From Sulfurovum sp. (GTDB lineage: Bacteria > Campylobacterota > Campylobacteria > Campylobacterales > Sulfurovaceae): a stretch of 64,000 nt of DNA. Where the stretch lies: assembly GCA_021166685.1 (NCBI GenBank), contig JAJPEU010000015.1:62001-126000 (forward strand). Reading direction: 5' to 3'. This document shows, one piece after another, positions 24,009 through 33,687 of this stretch. Each line of letters begins with the position of its first letter. The first letter of the stretch is position 1. A program made the position numbers and the translations under genes. Under the pieces are notes generated by a model that saw nothing but the letters and a program-made list of their open reading frames with translations, was not told the DNA's origin and did not search any database.

Positions 24009-25133
24009 ATGAAAGCGATAAAAATGAGGTGTCTAGGCACAATAACTTTAGGTGTTTTGATTTTGGGACTAACCGGATGCAATGACACCGATGCTAAGCA
24101 GCAGTCACCCCAAGCACAAAATATGCCGGCTTTGCCCGTATCTGTTCATGTGGTAAAATTTAATGACGCCAAAATAGAAAAAAAATATCCGGCTATCGTC
24201 AATGCCTATGAAAAGGTAGATATTATTGCCAGAGTTTCAGGCATTTTAGAAAAAAAACATTTTACCGAAGGTGCTTTGGTAAAAAAAGGCGACCTCCTTT
24301 ATACCATAGAGCAAGATATCTATAAAGCAAAACTTGATACGGCACATGCTGTGCTCGAAAAAGCACATTCTAATCTTCAGAAAGCCACAAAAGATTGGCA
24401 GAGAGCCGAAACTCTTAAAAAAACAAATTCTATCAGTCCCAAAGAGACAGACTTTTATTTGTCCGAATACACCAATGCCAAAGCGGAGTTATCCAATGCC
24501 AAAGCAAATTTAAAACAGGCACAAATTGAATTTGACTATACAACCGTCAAAGCACCCATAAGCGGCACAGCAGGAATCAAAAATCACGATATCGGTGATT
24601 ATATCGATGCAAATGAGGAAAGTTCGCTTTTAACAACCATAACAAACACAAATCCATTGCATGTAGAATTTTCTATCCCGAAAAATGATGTACACAACTA
24701 TTTGTCTCAAATAAAAAATCCTCAGACTGTCATTAAATTATTGGATACTAAAAACAATGAATCAGAATATAACGGGACTATCGATTTTATCTCTCCGGAA
24801 ATTGATCAAAAAACCAACTCTCTCTCAATCAGAGCAAAAATAAACAATGATGATGGCCGTTTCTTGGCAGGAGATTTTGTTAAAGTAAGCATAGAAGGAT
24901 TGATTGCGCCGAATGTAGCTGTAATTCCTGAAGAGGCTATTTTACAAACCCCAAACGGTGCAATGGTGTATGTGGCAGAAAACGGAGTGGCTAAAATGAA
25001 GCCTGTCGGGACAGGTATACTCACCAGGGATGGAATCATTGTAAAAAAGGGGCTTAAAGAAGGCGATAAAATCATCATCAACAATATTCCAAAACTAAGA
25101 CCGGATACTAAAGTGGTTGAGATGGAGAAGTAA
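24009..25133 (+). CDS. RND efflux periplasmic adaptor lipoprotein (AcrA/CmeA family)
   Basis: The 374-residue membrane-fusion protein begins with a lipoprotein signal ending in the lipobox 'LTGC' (residue ~24). It then has the beta-barrel/lipoyl segment 'IIARVSGILEKKHFTEGALVKKGDLLY', a long helical hairpin (residues ~100-165), and the second lipoyl half 'FDYTTVKAPISG'. It should link the inner-membrane pump to the outer-membrane channel. The track start is seven codons early; AGGAGA precedes ATG 24009. The next gene begins directly after its stop. Drug efflux is the likely role, as in CmeABC. Confidence 0.93.
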   Translation: MKAIKMRCLGTITLGVLILGLTGCNDTDAKQQSPQAQNMPALPVSVHVVKFNDAKIEKKYPAIVNAYEKVDIIARVSGILEKKHFTEGALVKKGDLLYTIEQDIYKAKLDTAHAVLEKAHSNLQKATKDWQRAETLKKTNSISPKETDFYLSEYTNAKAELSNAKANLKQAQIEFDYTTVKAPISGTAGIKNHDIGDYIDANEESSLLTTITNTNPLHVEFSIPKNDVHNYLSQIKNPQTVIKLLDTKNNESEYNGTIDFISPEIDQKTNSLSIRAKINNDDGRFLAGDFVKVSIEGLIAPNVAVIPEEAILQTPNGAMVYVAENGVAKMKPVGTGILTRDGIIVKKGLKEGDKIIINNIPKLRPDTKVVEMEK

Positions 25134-25134
25134 A

Positions 25135-28100
25135 ATGTTTAGTGCATTTTTTATAAAAAATCCGGTATTTGCCGCCGTTGTCTCTATCGTCATTCTTCTT
25201 GCAGGAGTTGCCTCTATGATTACGCTGCCCGTAGAGCAATTTCCCAAAGTGGTACCGCCTCAAATCGTAGTATCAGCGGCCTATCCCGGTGCAAGTGCCG
25301 AAACGCTCTCAAAAACCGTAGCTGCACCTCTTGAAGAACAGATCAACGGCGCTAAAAATATGATCTATATGACTTCGAGCGCCGAAGACAGCGGAAGAGT
25401 GAGCATCAATGTATTTTTTGAAGTCGGAACCGATCCCGATGACGCCAAAATCGATGTCAACAACAGAGTTCAAGTGGCCCTTTCGAGACTTCCGGAGGCA
25501 GTACAGCGGCAAGGAATAAGGGTAAATGAAAAATCTCCCAGCATGCTGTTGGTTTCTGTTTTTTATTCGCCCGACAAAAGCAAAGACACTACATTTTTGT
25601 CAAACTACGCGCTTATCAATATTACCGATGATTTAAAAAGAGTTAAAGGGGTCGGCGATGCTGTTATTTTTGGGGCAAAAGATTATTCGATAAGAGTATG
25701 GATAGATCCTGAAAAACTTTCTTTGTACGGTTTGACAGCAAAAGATGTTATCAATGCCGTCAAAGAACAAAATGCACAATACGCCGCAGGTCAATTCGGT
25801 GCCGAGCCCCTTAATGAAAAACAAATGTTTACCTACACTATTTTAGCTCAGGAACGCATGACCGACCCAAGAGACTTTGATGCTATTTTGCTGTATTCAA
25901 AAAAAGACGGCGCCTCACTCAAATTAAAAGACGTTGCGACGATAGAACTGGGAGCCCAAAGCTACAGCCTTGTATCCAAACTCAATAAAGTTCCTGCCAT
26001 TCCTGTCGCTCTGTTTTTGCAATCAGGCGCCAATGCACTTGAGACTGCCAAAGAGGTCAAAAAGGTTCTTGCGGCCGCAGCTGCCAAATTTCCGCAGGGT
26101 GTTTCTTATGAACTCCCGTATGACTCTACAGACTTTGTCGAAATATCCATAAAAGAAGTAGTGTATACTTTCATTGAGGCTCTTATCTTGGTCATTGGGG
26201 TCATCTTCCTTTTCTTGCAAAACTGGAGAGCCACACTTATTCCTATTTTGGCTGTTCCCGTATCAGTAATAGGTGCTTTTGCAGGCATGCATTTGTTTGG
26301 ATTCAGCATTAATCTTTTAACGCTTTTCGGTTTGGTGCTTGCGATTGGTATCGTTGTTGATGATGCCATCATCGTTATAGAAAATGTCGAAAGACACATG
26401 AGCAAAGGACTCAGCCCGCGCGAAGCCACATTTAAAGCCATGCAAGAGGTTTCCAGCGCACTTGTAGCGATTGTTCTGGTATTGTCTGCTGTGTTCATAC
26501 CTGTGGCATTTTTAGGAGGATTAACCGGAGAGATGTACAAGCAGTTTGCTATTACCATTGCAATATCCGTTGTCATTTCCGGCTTCGTTGCCCTTACCTT
26601 GACTCCTTCGCTTTGCGCAAGCATTTTAAGACCGGCGCACAATGAACCAAAAGGTTTCTTCAAATGGTTCAATACCCTGTTTGACAAAGCTACCAACGGA
26701 TACGTGGCGACCGTAAAAACAGCCCTTAGATACGGCTTTATCAGTATTCTTTTATTCGGTGCATTGATTTATGCCTCTTTTGATATGTTAAAAATGATGA
26801 AAACAGGACTTGTGCCGCAAGAAGACCAGGGGACGATATTTGTATTGAGCTACAATCCTCCGGCTGCCTCTCTCAACAGAACAGAACAGTTGACGGACGA
26901 TATTTATGACGTCATATCACAAAATCCAAACATCAAACATGTCGTCTCTTTTACAGGACTCGATTTTATGACGTTCGCAGAAAAAACCAATGCTGCTGCA
27001 ACCATAGTCAAGCTCAAACCGTGGGATCAAAGGCCGCTTGCAAATCAGCACGCCCAAGCACTTGCAGGTCAATTTTCAAAAGAGATCATGGCAATTCCTA
27101 ACGGATTTTCTATCCCCGTGTTGCCGCCTCCTATCATGGGCATGGGTATAGCCGGCGGATTTGATATGTATGTACAAAGCAGAACGGGCGCAAATGTCGG
27201 CGAAATAAACACCTACGTGCAGCAAATTATCCAAAAGGCAAATCAGCGGAAAGATTTGGTAGGCGTAAGAACCACACTCAATGCCAATGTACCCCAGTAT
27301 AGAGTGCTTGTAAATACAGAAGAAGCCAAAGCCAAAGGCGTAAACGTTTCAGACATCTATGAAACACTGAATGCAACATTTGGAAATTATTATATCAATG
27401 ACTTCAACCTTTACGGCCGTACATACAAAGTAAATATCACTTCAAGCGGTGAGTTCAGAAAAGATCCTCAGGATTTGGACAAAGTATTTGTAAGAAACGA
27501 TCAGGGCGACCTTATCCCGATTGGCTCTTTGGTCAATTTTACCAAAGTGGTGGGGGCTGACCTGGCAGAAAGATTCAACCTGTTCCCTTCGGCGAAAATC
27601 TCCGGGCAGCCTGCGCCTGGATACGGCTCAGGGGATGCCATCAAGGCCATAGAAGAAGTGGCGGCAGAAGTGCTTCCCGACGGATATTCTCTAGGATGGG
27701 TAGGAACGGCTTACCAGGAAAAACAAATTGCCAGCAGCAGTATTTTAGCTTTTGGTTTTGGGATGGTGCTGCTATACTTGATACTTGCTGCGCAGTACGG
27801 CAAATGGTCGATGCCGATCTCAGTCGTACTGGCAGTTCCGTTTGCTGTCTTTGGGGCAATTATCGCTACTCTCTTGAGAGGTTTGGAAAATGACATATAT
27901 TTCCAAATAGGACTTTTAGTACTTGCCGGACTTGCAGCAAAAAATGCTATCTTGATCGTAGAGTTTGCGATGCAGAAAAAAGAAGAAGGGCTTAGCACAT
28001 ATGATGCGGCTATTGAAGCCGCAAAAATAAGATTAAGGCCTATTATCATGACCTCTTTGGCCTTTACATTGGGAGTTGTTCCGCTTGCCATCAGCAGCGG

Positions 28101-28245
28101 TGCGGGTGCGGCCAGCAGACACTCTATCGGTACGGGCGTCATTGGCGGAATGCTCGCGGCAACATTTCTAGCGATCGTCTTTATTCCGCTTTTTTATGTA
28201 TGGATTTCTAAATTAAGCTTCAAAAAAGAGGAGGCAAACAAATGA
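25135..28245 (+). CDS. RND multidrug efflux transporter, inner-membrane pump (AcrB/CmeB family)
   Basis: The 1036-residue protein has twelve predicted membrane spans with two large periplasmic loops. The proton-relay aspartate pair is in 'GIVVDDAIIVIENVERHM' (TM4, around residue 405), and the HAE1-type 'NPVFAAVVSIVILLAG' N-terminus and 'GLVPQEDQG' loop are typical of hydrophobic-drug exporters. The ATG at 25135 follows GGAGAAG, with no gap to the adaptor; its stop overlaps the channel gene by 4 bp. The three genes form one operon, probably repressed by the divergent MarR protein. Confidence 0.95.
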   Translation: MFSAFFIKNPVFAAVVSIVILLAGVASMITLPVEQFPKVVPPQIVVSAAYPGASAETLSKTVAAPLEEQINGAKNMIYMTSSAEDSGRVSINVFFEVGTDPDDAKIDVNNRVQVALSRLPEAVQRQGIRVNEKSPSMLLVSVFYSPDKSKDTTFLSNYALINITDDLKRVKGVGDAVIFGAKDYSIRVWIDPEKLSLYGLTAKDVINAVKEQNAQYAAGQFGAEPLNEKQMFTYTILAQERMTDPRDFDAILLYSKKDGASLKLKDVATIELGAQSYSLVSKLNKVPAIPVALFLQSGANALETAKEVKKVLAAAAAKFPQGVSYELPYDSTDFVEISIKEVVYTFIEALILVIGVIFLFLQNWRATLIPILAVPVSVIGAFAGMHLFGFSINLLTLFGLVLAIGIVVDDAIIVIENVERHMSKGLSPREATFKAMQEVSSALVAIVLVLSAVFIPVAFLGGLTGEMYKQFAITIAISVVISGFVALTLTPSLCASILRPAHNEPKGFFKWFNTLFDKATNGYVATVKTALRYGFISILLFGALIYASFDMLKMMKTGLVPQEDQGTIFVLSYNPPAASLNRTEQLTDDIYDVISQNPNIKHVVSFTGLDFMTFAEKTNAAATIVKLKPWDQRPLANQHAQALAGQFSKEIMAIPNGFSIPVLPPPIMGMGIAGGFDMYVQSRTGANVGEINTYVQQIIQKANQRKDLVGVRTTLNANVPQYRVLVNTEEAKAKGVNVSDIYETLNATFGNYYINDFNLYGRTYKVNITSSGEFRKDPQDLDKVFVRNDQGDLIPIGSLVNFTKVVGADLAERFNLFPSAKISGQPAPGYGSGDAIKAIEEVAAEVLPDGYSLGWVGTAYQEKQIASSSILAFGFGMVLLYLILAAQYGKWSMPISVVLAVPFAVFGAIIATLLRGLENDIYFQIGLLVLAGLAAKNAILIVEFAMQKKEEGLSTYDAAIEAAKIRLRPIIMTSLAFTLGVVPLAISSGAGAASRHSIGTGVIGGMLAATFLAIVFIPLFYVWISKLSFKKEEANK

Positions 28246-29660
28246 AACATTTGGCTTTATCTCTAAGTTTACTCCTGATAAGCGGCTGTTCGCTTTCCCA
28301 AAACCCCAACATTCCAACTACCGTTCTTCCGCAAAATAGCGGCATTGGCGGTAGCGAAAAGCTATTGCTCAACGACAGATGGTGGGAAAATTTTCACGAT
28401 AGAGAATTAAACCTCTTTGTGCAAGAAGCCTTGGACCAAAACAGCGATCTTAAAATCGCAACACTCCAAGCAATGCGTTTTAGAGAGTTTTTAAATATCA
28501 AAAAGAGCGAACAGCTTCCAAGAATAGATGCCCTCGGATCCGCCTCAAAGACGAAGAGCTATATGGCTTCGTTTGACCAAAGCTTCACCTATGACCAATT
28601 TGAATTAGGCGCTATGGCTTCTTATGAAATAGACCTGTGGGGAAAACTTAAACATACAAAAATGGCCGCTTTTGAAGACATGATGAGAGAATCCTATCTC
28701 AAAGAAAGTATCAAACAGCGCATCATTGCTGATAGCATCATCGCTTATTTTGGCCTCAAGACAAACACCAAAATTTATCAAATAACCAAAGAGCAGTATT
28801 TAAACGAAAAAGCATTTTATACCTATATGCAAAATCAATACAAAGCCGGGCTAATACGAGAAAGTGATTTGCTTCAGGAAGAATCTTTGTTGCAAATGTT
28901 TTATGATGAAATGATAAAACAGCAAGATGCCTTAAGCGCCTACAAAACAGCGGTTGCGATACTTCTTGGAAAAGAACCCGTCCAAGTATTTGCCGGCACA
29001 CAAAAGGTGCGAAGCGCTGTATACAGCGCTTCTTCCTTGCCTGTTCCCTCAAACCTGCCCTCCGATATACTCCAAAGAAGAGCAGACATTCAGGCATCTC
29101 AAGCAAAAGTCAAATCCAGCGCCTTTTTAGTTTCTGTTGCAAAGAGTGCATTTTTCCCTTCCATTTCCCTCAGCGGAACACAAGGATACGTAAGCGGGGA
29201 TTTAAACCGCCTCATCTCGTCTAATACCTCTACCTATTCTGCAGGAGGCAATCTATTGTCCCCGATATTGGATTTTGGAAAAATACAAGCCAATATTAAA
29301 GCCGCCAAACTAGACCAGCAAATAGCACTATTGGAGTATCAAGATACCGTTAGAAAGGCTTTTGGAGAAGTCAAAGACAACCTGCATGCCTATGCCTCCA
29401 ATAAACAAAGACTTTCTTCGCAAGAAAAAAGATATCAAGCCATAAGCCATAAAAAACGCATTATGGAAAAACAATACAAAGAAGGCTTTGCCACATATTT
29501 GGAACTGCTCGAGACCCGAAAGGAAGAATTTGAAGTTGCGATCTCAAAAGAAGCCATAAAATTTGAAACGTTAAAATCCGCTGTTGAGCTCTATGTAAGC
29601 CTTGGCGGCGGTTTCATGGCCGATACGAAAAATAAAAATACCGCTGTTTCCAAAATGTAA
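28242..29660 (+). CDS. Outer-membrane channel lipoprotein of the RND pump (TolC/NodT/CmeC family)
   Basis: The 472-residue protein has a lipobox 'LISGC' near residue 18 and the two repeated halves of the outer-membrane factor fold, each rich in helical stretches ('RWWENFHDRELN', 'SDILQRRADIQAS', 'ISLSGTQGYVSG'). 'PSDILQRRADI' is a near-universal signature of the NodT family. It completes the tripartite pump. ATG 28242 overlaps the pump's stop as ATGA. The PIN-PhoH gene follows after 23 bp and may be read through from the same promoter. Confidence 0.94.
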   Translation: MKHLALSLSLLLISGCSLSQNPNIPTTVLPQNSGIGGSEKLLLNDRWWENFHDRELNLFVQEALDQNSDLKIATLQAMRFREFLNIKKSEQLPRIDALGSASKTKSYMASFDQSFTYDQFELGAMASYEIDLWGKLKHTKMAAFEDMMRESYLKESIKQRIIADSIIAYFGLKTNTKIYQITKEQYLNEKAFYTYMQNQYKAGLIRESDLLQEESLLQMFYDEMIKQQDALSAYKTAVAILLGKEPVQVFAGTQKVRSAVYSASSLPVPSNLPSDILQRRADIQASQAKVKSSAFLVSVAKSAFFPSISLSGTQGYVSGDLNRLISSNTSTYSAGGNLLSPILDFGKIQANIKAAKLDQQIALLEYQDTVRKAFGEVKDNLHAYASNKQRLSSQEKRYQAISHKKRIMEKQYKEGFATYLELLETRKEEFEVAISKEAIKFETLKSAVELYVSLGGGFMADTKNKNTAVSKM

Positions 29661-29683
29661 CCAAAAGTGCGTATCCTTTTTTA

Positions 29684-31066
29684 ATGAAAAAAGAAAAAGT
29701 ATACGTCCTGGATACCAACATTATTTTGCAGAATTTGCAAAATATTAAAAAACTCTCAGATAACGGCACAAACATCATAGTGATACCGGAGACGGTATTG
29801 CTTGAACTGGAAGACAAAAAAAAGCTAACCAATGAGCTTGGTTTCTACTCAAGAGAATTTGCCAGATTCCTGGCATCCGCAAAGGTAAAAGAGGTTGACC
29901 ACAGATCAAACTATAAAGTGGCAAAACTTTACAAAGATGATATTCTCATCCACATCATCTCCAAAGACAACTACGACAGCGCCATCGAACAGCACCATAT
30001 TTCCGAGAGCAACGACAAAAGAATCATAGAAGCCGCCCAAGCAGCAAAAGATTATTACAAGGGAAGAAAAGTAATCTTTGTCTCTATTGATATCTACGCA
30101 AGAACGTTTGCACTGCTGGGAAACATTAAAACCCAAACGCTGCATGATGACAAAAGCGAAGTGCCGGATTTTGAATTTGTCAAAACGATTCATCTTGAAA
30201 CGGTGCAACCCGATGCGCTTCATTTTCGATCGATCGGGGAAATAGACAAAACCTATAAACCGGAAAATTTCTGCTACTGTTTTGAATCTAACAGCGCAAA
30301 AAGCCTCTATGCAATCATCGCAAACGACAGGATCGTCCCTATCGACGATAGCGATTTCATCCCGCTTCTTGTGAAACCGGCCAACCTTAAACAAAAGTTT
30401 TTTGCAAAAGCGATCATTTCCAATGCCTACAACCTGCTAGTCATCGACGCAAAAGCCGGAAGCGGCAAAACCCTCATATCGCTTATTTCGGCCATGAATC
30501 TCATCGACAACGGATGGTACGACAAGATCATCTATGTGCGCAATTCGATAGAGTCCATAGACAAAGGAGCTGAAATAGGGTTTCTATCGGGCAATGACGA
30601 AAAATTCAGAATCTACAACATGGCGCTGAGAGATGCGATAGAGTTCATTGCCAAAAAACAGATCAAAAAGAAAGGCAATGCGGACAACCCTGAATCAATC
30701 CAATCCAAAACAAAAGAACTGATTGCGCGATACGGCATTGAAACGCTTTGGCCCGGAGAAGCCAGAGGCAGGACATTAAGCGGTGCGATAGTCATCATGG
30801 ACGAGTGGCAAAACAGCAGCGAAAAAACGAGCCAGCTTATCTTGTCCAGACTTGACGAAAGCTGCATGGCCATTGTCATAGGCTCCAACAGGCAAATAGA
30901 CAACCTCTACCTCAACAAATACAACAACGGGCTTACGCTACTGCTCAAACAAAGCAAACACAAGCACCCCGAACTCAGCATGTTCGCAATAGAGCTTGAG
31001 AAATCAGTCCGGGGCAAATTTGCACAATTTAGCGAAAGAATTTTTGAAAAAACAGATGACAAATAG
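29684..31066 (+). CDS. PIN-PhoH fusion ATPase/ribonuclease-like protein (PhoH2/YlaK type)
   Basis: An N-terminal PIN domain (residues ~1-150) keeps acidic residues typical of Mg-dependent ribonucleases: 'VLDTNIIL', 'LLELEDKK', 'ESNDKRII' and 'FVSIDIY'. The C-terminal PhoH ATPase has Walker A 'DAKAGSGKT' (residue ~258) and Walker B 'AIVIMDEWQN' (~370). Related PhoH2 proteins are described as RNA helicase/ribonucleases. No Shine-Dalgarno is visible before the ATG, which fits coupling to the upstream efflux operon. The stop overlaps the HD-domain gene by 11 bp. Confidence 0.9.
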   Translation: MKKEKVYVLDTNIILQNLQNIKKLSDNGTNIIVIPETVLLELEDKKKLTNELGFYSREFARFLASAKVKEVDHRSNYKVAKLYKDDILIHIISKDNYDSAIEQHHISESNDKRIIEAAQAAKDYYKGRKVIFVSIDIYARTFALLGNIKTQTLHDDKSEVPDFEFVKTIHLETVQPDALHFRSIGEIDKTYKPENFCYCFESNSAKSLYAIIANDRIVPIDDSDFIPLLVKPANLKQKFFAKAIISNAYNLLVIDAKAGSGKTLISLISAMNLIDNGWYDKIIYVRNSIESIDKGAEIGFLSGNDEKFRIYNMALRDAIEFIAKKQIKKKGNADNPESIQSKTKELIARYGIETLWPGEARGRTLSGAIVIMDEWQNSSEKTSQLILSRLDESCMAIVIGSNRQIDNLYLNKYNNGLTLLLKQSKHKHPELSMFAIELEKSVRGKFAQFSERIFEKTDDK

Positions 31067-32738
31067 ATTTATAAACGACACCATTTACAGCCATATAGAG
31101 TACACCGCGCTTGAAGGAGTGATCCTTCAGACCAAAATTTTAAGCAGGCTTCAGTTCATCACTCAAAATGCTTTGGCCTATTTTTCTTTTCCGTCCATCA
31201 CGACCAAAAGATACATCCACAGCCTCGGTACCATGCATCTGGCTTCCTATATGTATAAAAGCGCCCTGCTCAATGCAAAACCAAAACTGAGGGAAAAATT
31301 TTTAGCTGACCTCTACGAAGCGATCAAACAGATACAGGCCGCATCAAACATCGATATAAAAATCAGCGAAAGCGATCTGCTGCAAGACGATTCGCTTTAT
31401 CAGTTTCTCATCCCGCTTAGAAACAACAAAGAAAAATATGCCTATTTGATCTCGCTGCAAGCCGTAAGGCTCGCAGGGCTTCTTCATGACGTAGGACACC
31501 TGCCTTTTTCCCATCAGGTAGAATATGCGATGCAAAGCATCTATGACGAACAAACAAAACTTCCCGCAACAAATCACTCCCAAAAAGAGTTTATACGTTT
31601 TTATGAAACAATAACGGACAATAAAAAGAAGGTTTTGCATGAAGCCATGGGCCATGCATTTGCCGACATGCTCTTTGCGTATGAAATAGGTGAAATTTTT
31701 GAGGATCCTGCCGATAAAAATTATATCCGTATCGTCTACAAGATGATCGATAATATCTTCAAGGACGAACAAGTCGGCGGATTTGATTTTGGAGTGCTGC
31801 ATGACATCATCGACTCAACAGTGGATGCCGACCGTCTGGACTATGTCAACCGCGACATGCTTGCCAGCGGCTATATCGGCGGGGCCGTTGACTTGCTGAG
31901 GATCGCAAAACAAACCATCTTGACATCCAAAAACAGCGCTTATCGCTTCTCGTTTTGCGACAGCGCCATTTTGGACATAGAGCATATGCTGGAGATGCGG
32001 TTCAATCTCTACAAAAAAGTGATTTTCAATCACCAGATAGCCAAAAAAGATGCGATGCTTGAAACCCTGATCGTCTATCTGGCCAATCAATATTTTACAC
32101 AGGAGAAAAACGACAGGCTCGGCGATATCTCGATGCTATGGAAATTTGCCGATATCGGCAATCTTGAGAAAAAACTCGATACCGTCAGCCTGCTTGACGA
32201 AAATTGGCTCATATCGCTTTTTAAAGAAGAATATTTCAAGATCAAATACTCCCCTTCAGTTGCAAACAAGGAAAAAATCCTCATGGTCTTTGAAGAGGTG
32301 CTTTTTGGAAAAAAATATTTTGACTCCGTGTGGAAAAATCTTAACGATCTATACGATGTTCTGGATTTTACCCTTACGCAAAAATATCAGTTTCGAGAAA
32401 GCTTCGGATATATCAGCCCGTCCAAACTGCAAATCCTCAAATGTTCTTTGGATCATTTCATCTCTTATCACGAATCCAAAGCAAACCTCTTTTTGTCTTA
32501 TCAGATCGTTTCGTTTACACTCGGGGTCTCAAAAAACTTTTACCTTTTTGGAGAGTCCGGCCTGATCTCTATCGACGAGATATCAACACTCAGAAAAAGG
32601 CTTAAAAAATCGATGCTCAATACCGTACCTTTCTTTATCTACAGCAGCAAAAAAGAATTAAACAAAGAGATGAAAAAAGATTTAAAAGAGATTTTGATCT
32701 GCGTCTTTGAAAAAAACAAAATCTGGCATGCCAAATAA
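31056..32738 (+). CDS. HD-domain phosphohydrolase (COG1078/SAMHD1-like)
   Basis: The ~560-residue protein has the HD metal site in order: 'RYIHSLGTMHLA' (first His), 'AGLLHDVGHLPFSH' (HD pair, residue ~145) and 'STVDADRLDYVNRDM' (Asp, ~255), the pattern of dNTP triphosphohydrolases of the SAMHD1/COG1078 type. The remaining ~250 residues are helical. The track start is too early; ATG 31056 gives the conserved-looking 'MTNRFINDTIYSHIEY' and overlaps the PhoH stop by 11 bp, so the two are translationally coupled. The substrate is not certain. Confidence 0.87.
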   Translation: MTNRFINDTIYSHIEYTALEGVILQTKILSRLQFITQNALAYFSFPSITTKRYIHSLGTMHLASYMYKSALLNAKPKLREKFLADLYEAIKQIQAASNIDIKISESDLLQDDSLYQFLIPLRNNKEKYAYLISLQAVRLAGLLHDVGHLPFSHQVEYAMQSIYDEQTKLPATNHSQKEFIRFYETITDNKKKVLHEAMGHAFADMLFAYEIGEIFEDPADKNYIRIVYKMIDNIFKDEQVGGFDFGVLHDIIDSTVDADRLDYVNRDMLASGYIGGAVDLLRIAKQTILTSKNSAYRFSFCDSAILDIEHMLEMRFNLYKKVIFNHQIAKKDAMLETLIVYLANQYFTQEKNDRLGDISMLWKFADIGNLEKKLDTVSLLDENWLISLFKEEYFKIKYSPSVANKEKILMVFEEVLFGKKYFDSVWKNLNDLYDVLDFTLTQKYQFRESFGYISPSKLQILKCSLDHFISYHESKANLFLSYQIVSFTLGVSKNFYLFGESGLISIDEISTLRKRLKKSMLNTVPFFIYSSKKELNKEMKKDLKEILICVFEKNKIWHAK

Positions 32739-32802
32739 CCAAGTACAAACACATTAAGCCGTGAAGTTGTACAATGATTGCAAACAAAAGGAGGATTGTG
32801 TT

Positions 32803-33633
32803 ATGTCTTTGACCGTATCGCTTGAAAAAAACCTGAACAAACAGATCCAAAAAATCGCCAAAAAGCATATGGAGCATATCATCGCTTTATGCGACGACAA
32901 AACCCTCTCTCAAGACAAAGCTATCCATCAGATCAGACGAAGGTTTAAAAAACTCCGCGCCCTGACGCATCTGCTGCAAAACGATCTTTCCAAAAGCTTT
33001 TTTAAAAAACAAAACCGCATTTTCAAAGAGTGCGCGCATTCGTTTTCTGCCTCAAGGGATCAAAAAGTGCTGGGGGACACCTATCTCAAAATCGTCCGAA
33101 AATACACTCTCGACGAACAAACCTATGATGCGATACTCCAAGCCATCCGATCGTCAAAACCCCCGCTCGATGCGAACCAATCCTTCCTTGACATCAAAGA
33201 ACGCCTGCAAAAAAACCTCAAAACCCTCAAACATTACAAAATGAAAAAAAACACAAAAGCGAATTTTCTCTCATGTCTGAAAAAGACGTATCAAAAAACC
33301 GACAAACTAAGAAAAACGGCTATCAAGAAAAAGAGCGATTTGTATTTTCACGAGTGGAGGAAGTGGGTGAACTACTACGGCTTTCAGCTTTTTATGATAG
33401 ACAAAAAAGAGTTTCAAAAAAAAGCAGAAGCTCTCAAATCTCTGGCGCACATCTTGGGAGATATCCACGATATCACGGTTTTTAAAGCATTTTTGCACAC
33501 GCTGGACACTCCTTTGGGCAAAGCGTTTGAGACGTTTTTAGACAAAGAGCAAGCGCTGCTTAAAGAGGAGGCACTAAAACTGGGGGAAGAGATTTTGCTT
33601 CATTCACTGTCTTCCGATAAGAAATGCACATAA
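32803..33633 (+). CDS. CHAD-domain protein
   Basis: The 276-residue protein is mostly alpha-helical and basic with spaced histidines and arginines of the CHAD family: 'AIHQIRRRFKKLRALTHLL' (residues ~35-55), 'YFHEWRKWVNYYGFQL' (~184-199) and 'LGDIHDITVFKAFL' (~223). CHAD domains bind polyphosphate. The start at ATG 32803 follows a strong AGGAGG site; the track start is 14 codons early. A TACAAT box lies in the 64-bp gap after the HD gene, so it may have its own promoter. A ppx/gppA gene lies 20 kb away. Confidence 0.87.
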   Translation: MSLTVSLEKNLNKQIQKIAKKHMEHIIALCDDKTLSQDKAIHQIRRRFKKLRALTHLLQNDLSKSFFKKQNRIFKECAHSFSASRDQKVLGDTYLKIVRKYTLDEQTYDAILQAIRSSKPPLDANQSFLDIKERLQKNLKTLKHYKMKKNTKANFLSCLKKTYQKTDKLRKTAIKKKSDLYFHEWRKWVNYYGFQLFMIDKKEFQKKAEALKSLAHILGDIHDITVFKAFLHTLDTPLGKAFETFLDKEQALLKEEALKLGEEILLHSLSSDKKCT

Positions 33634-33687
33634 TGACCTTGGCTGACTCCTATAGTCTACTGTTGCTCCGTATAATGTTCCCATAAA

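Noticed and set aside
26106-26696. 196-codon minus-strand ORF in the RND pump gene
   Set aside because: It is antisense to a conserved membrane region of the pump; Met/Thr/Ser-rich sequence typical of the reverse of hydrophobic codons.
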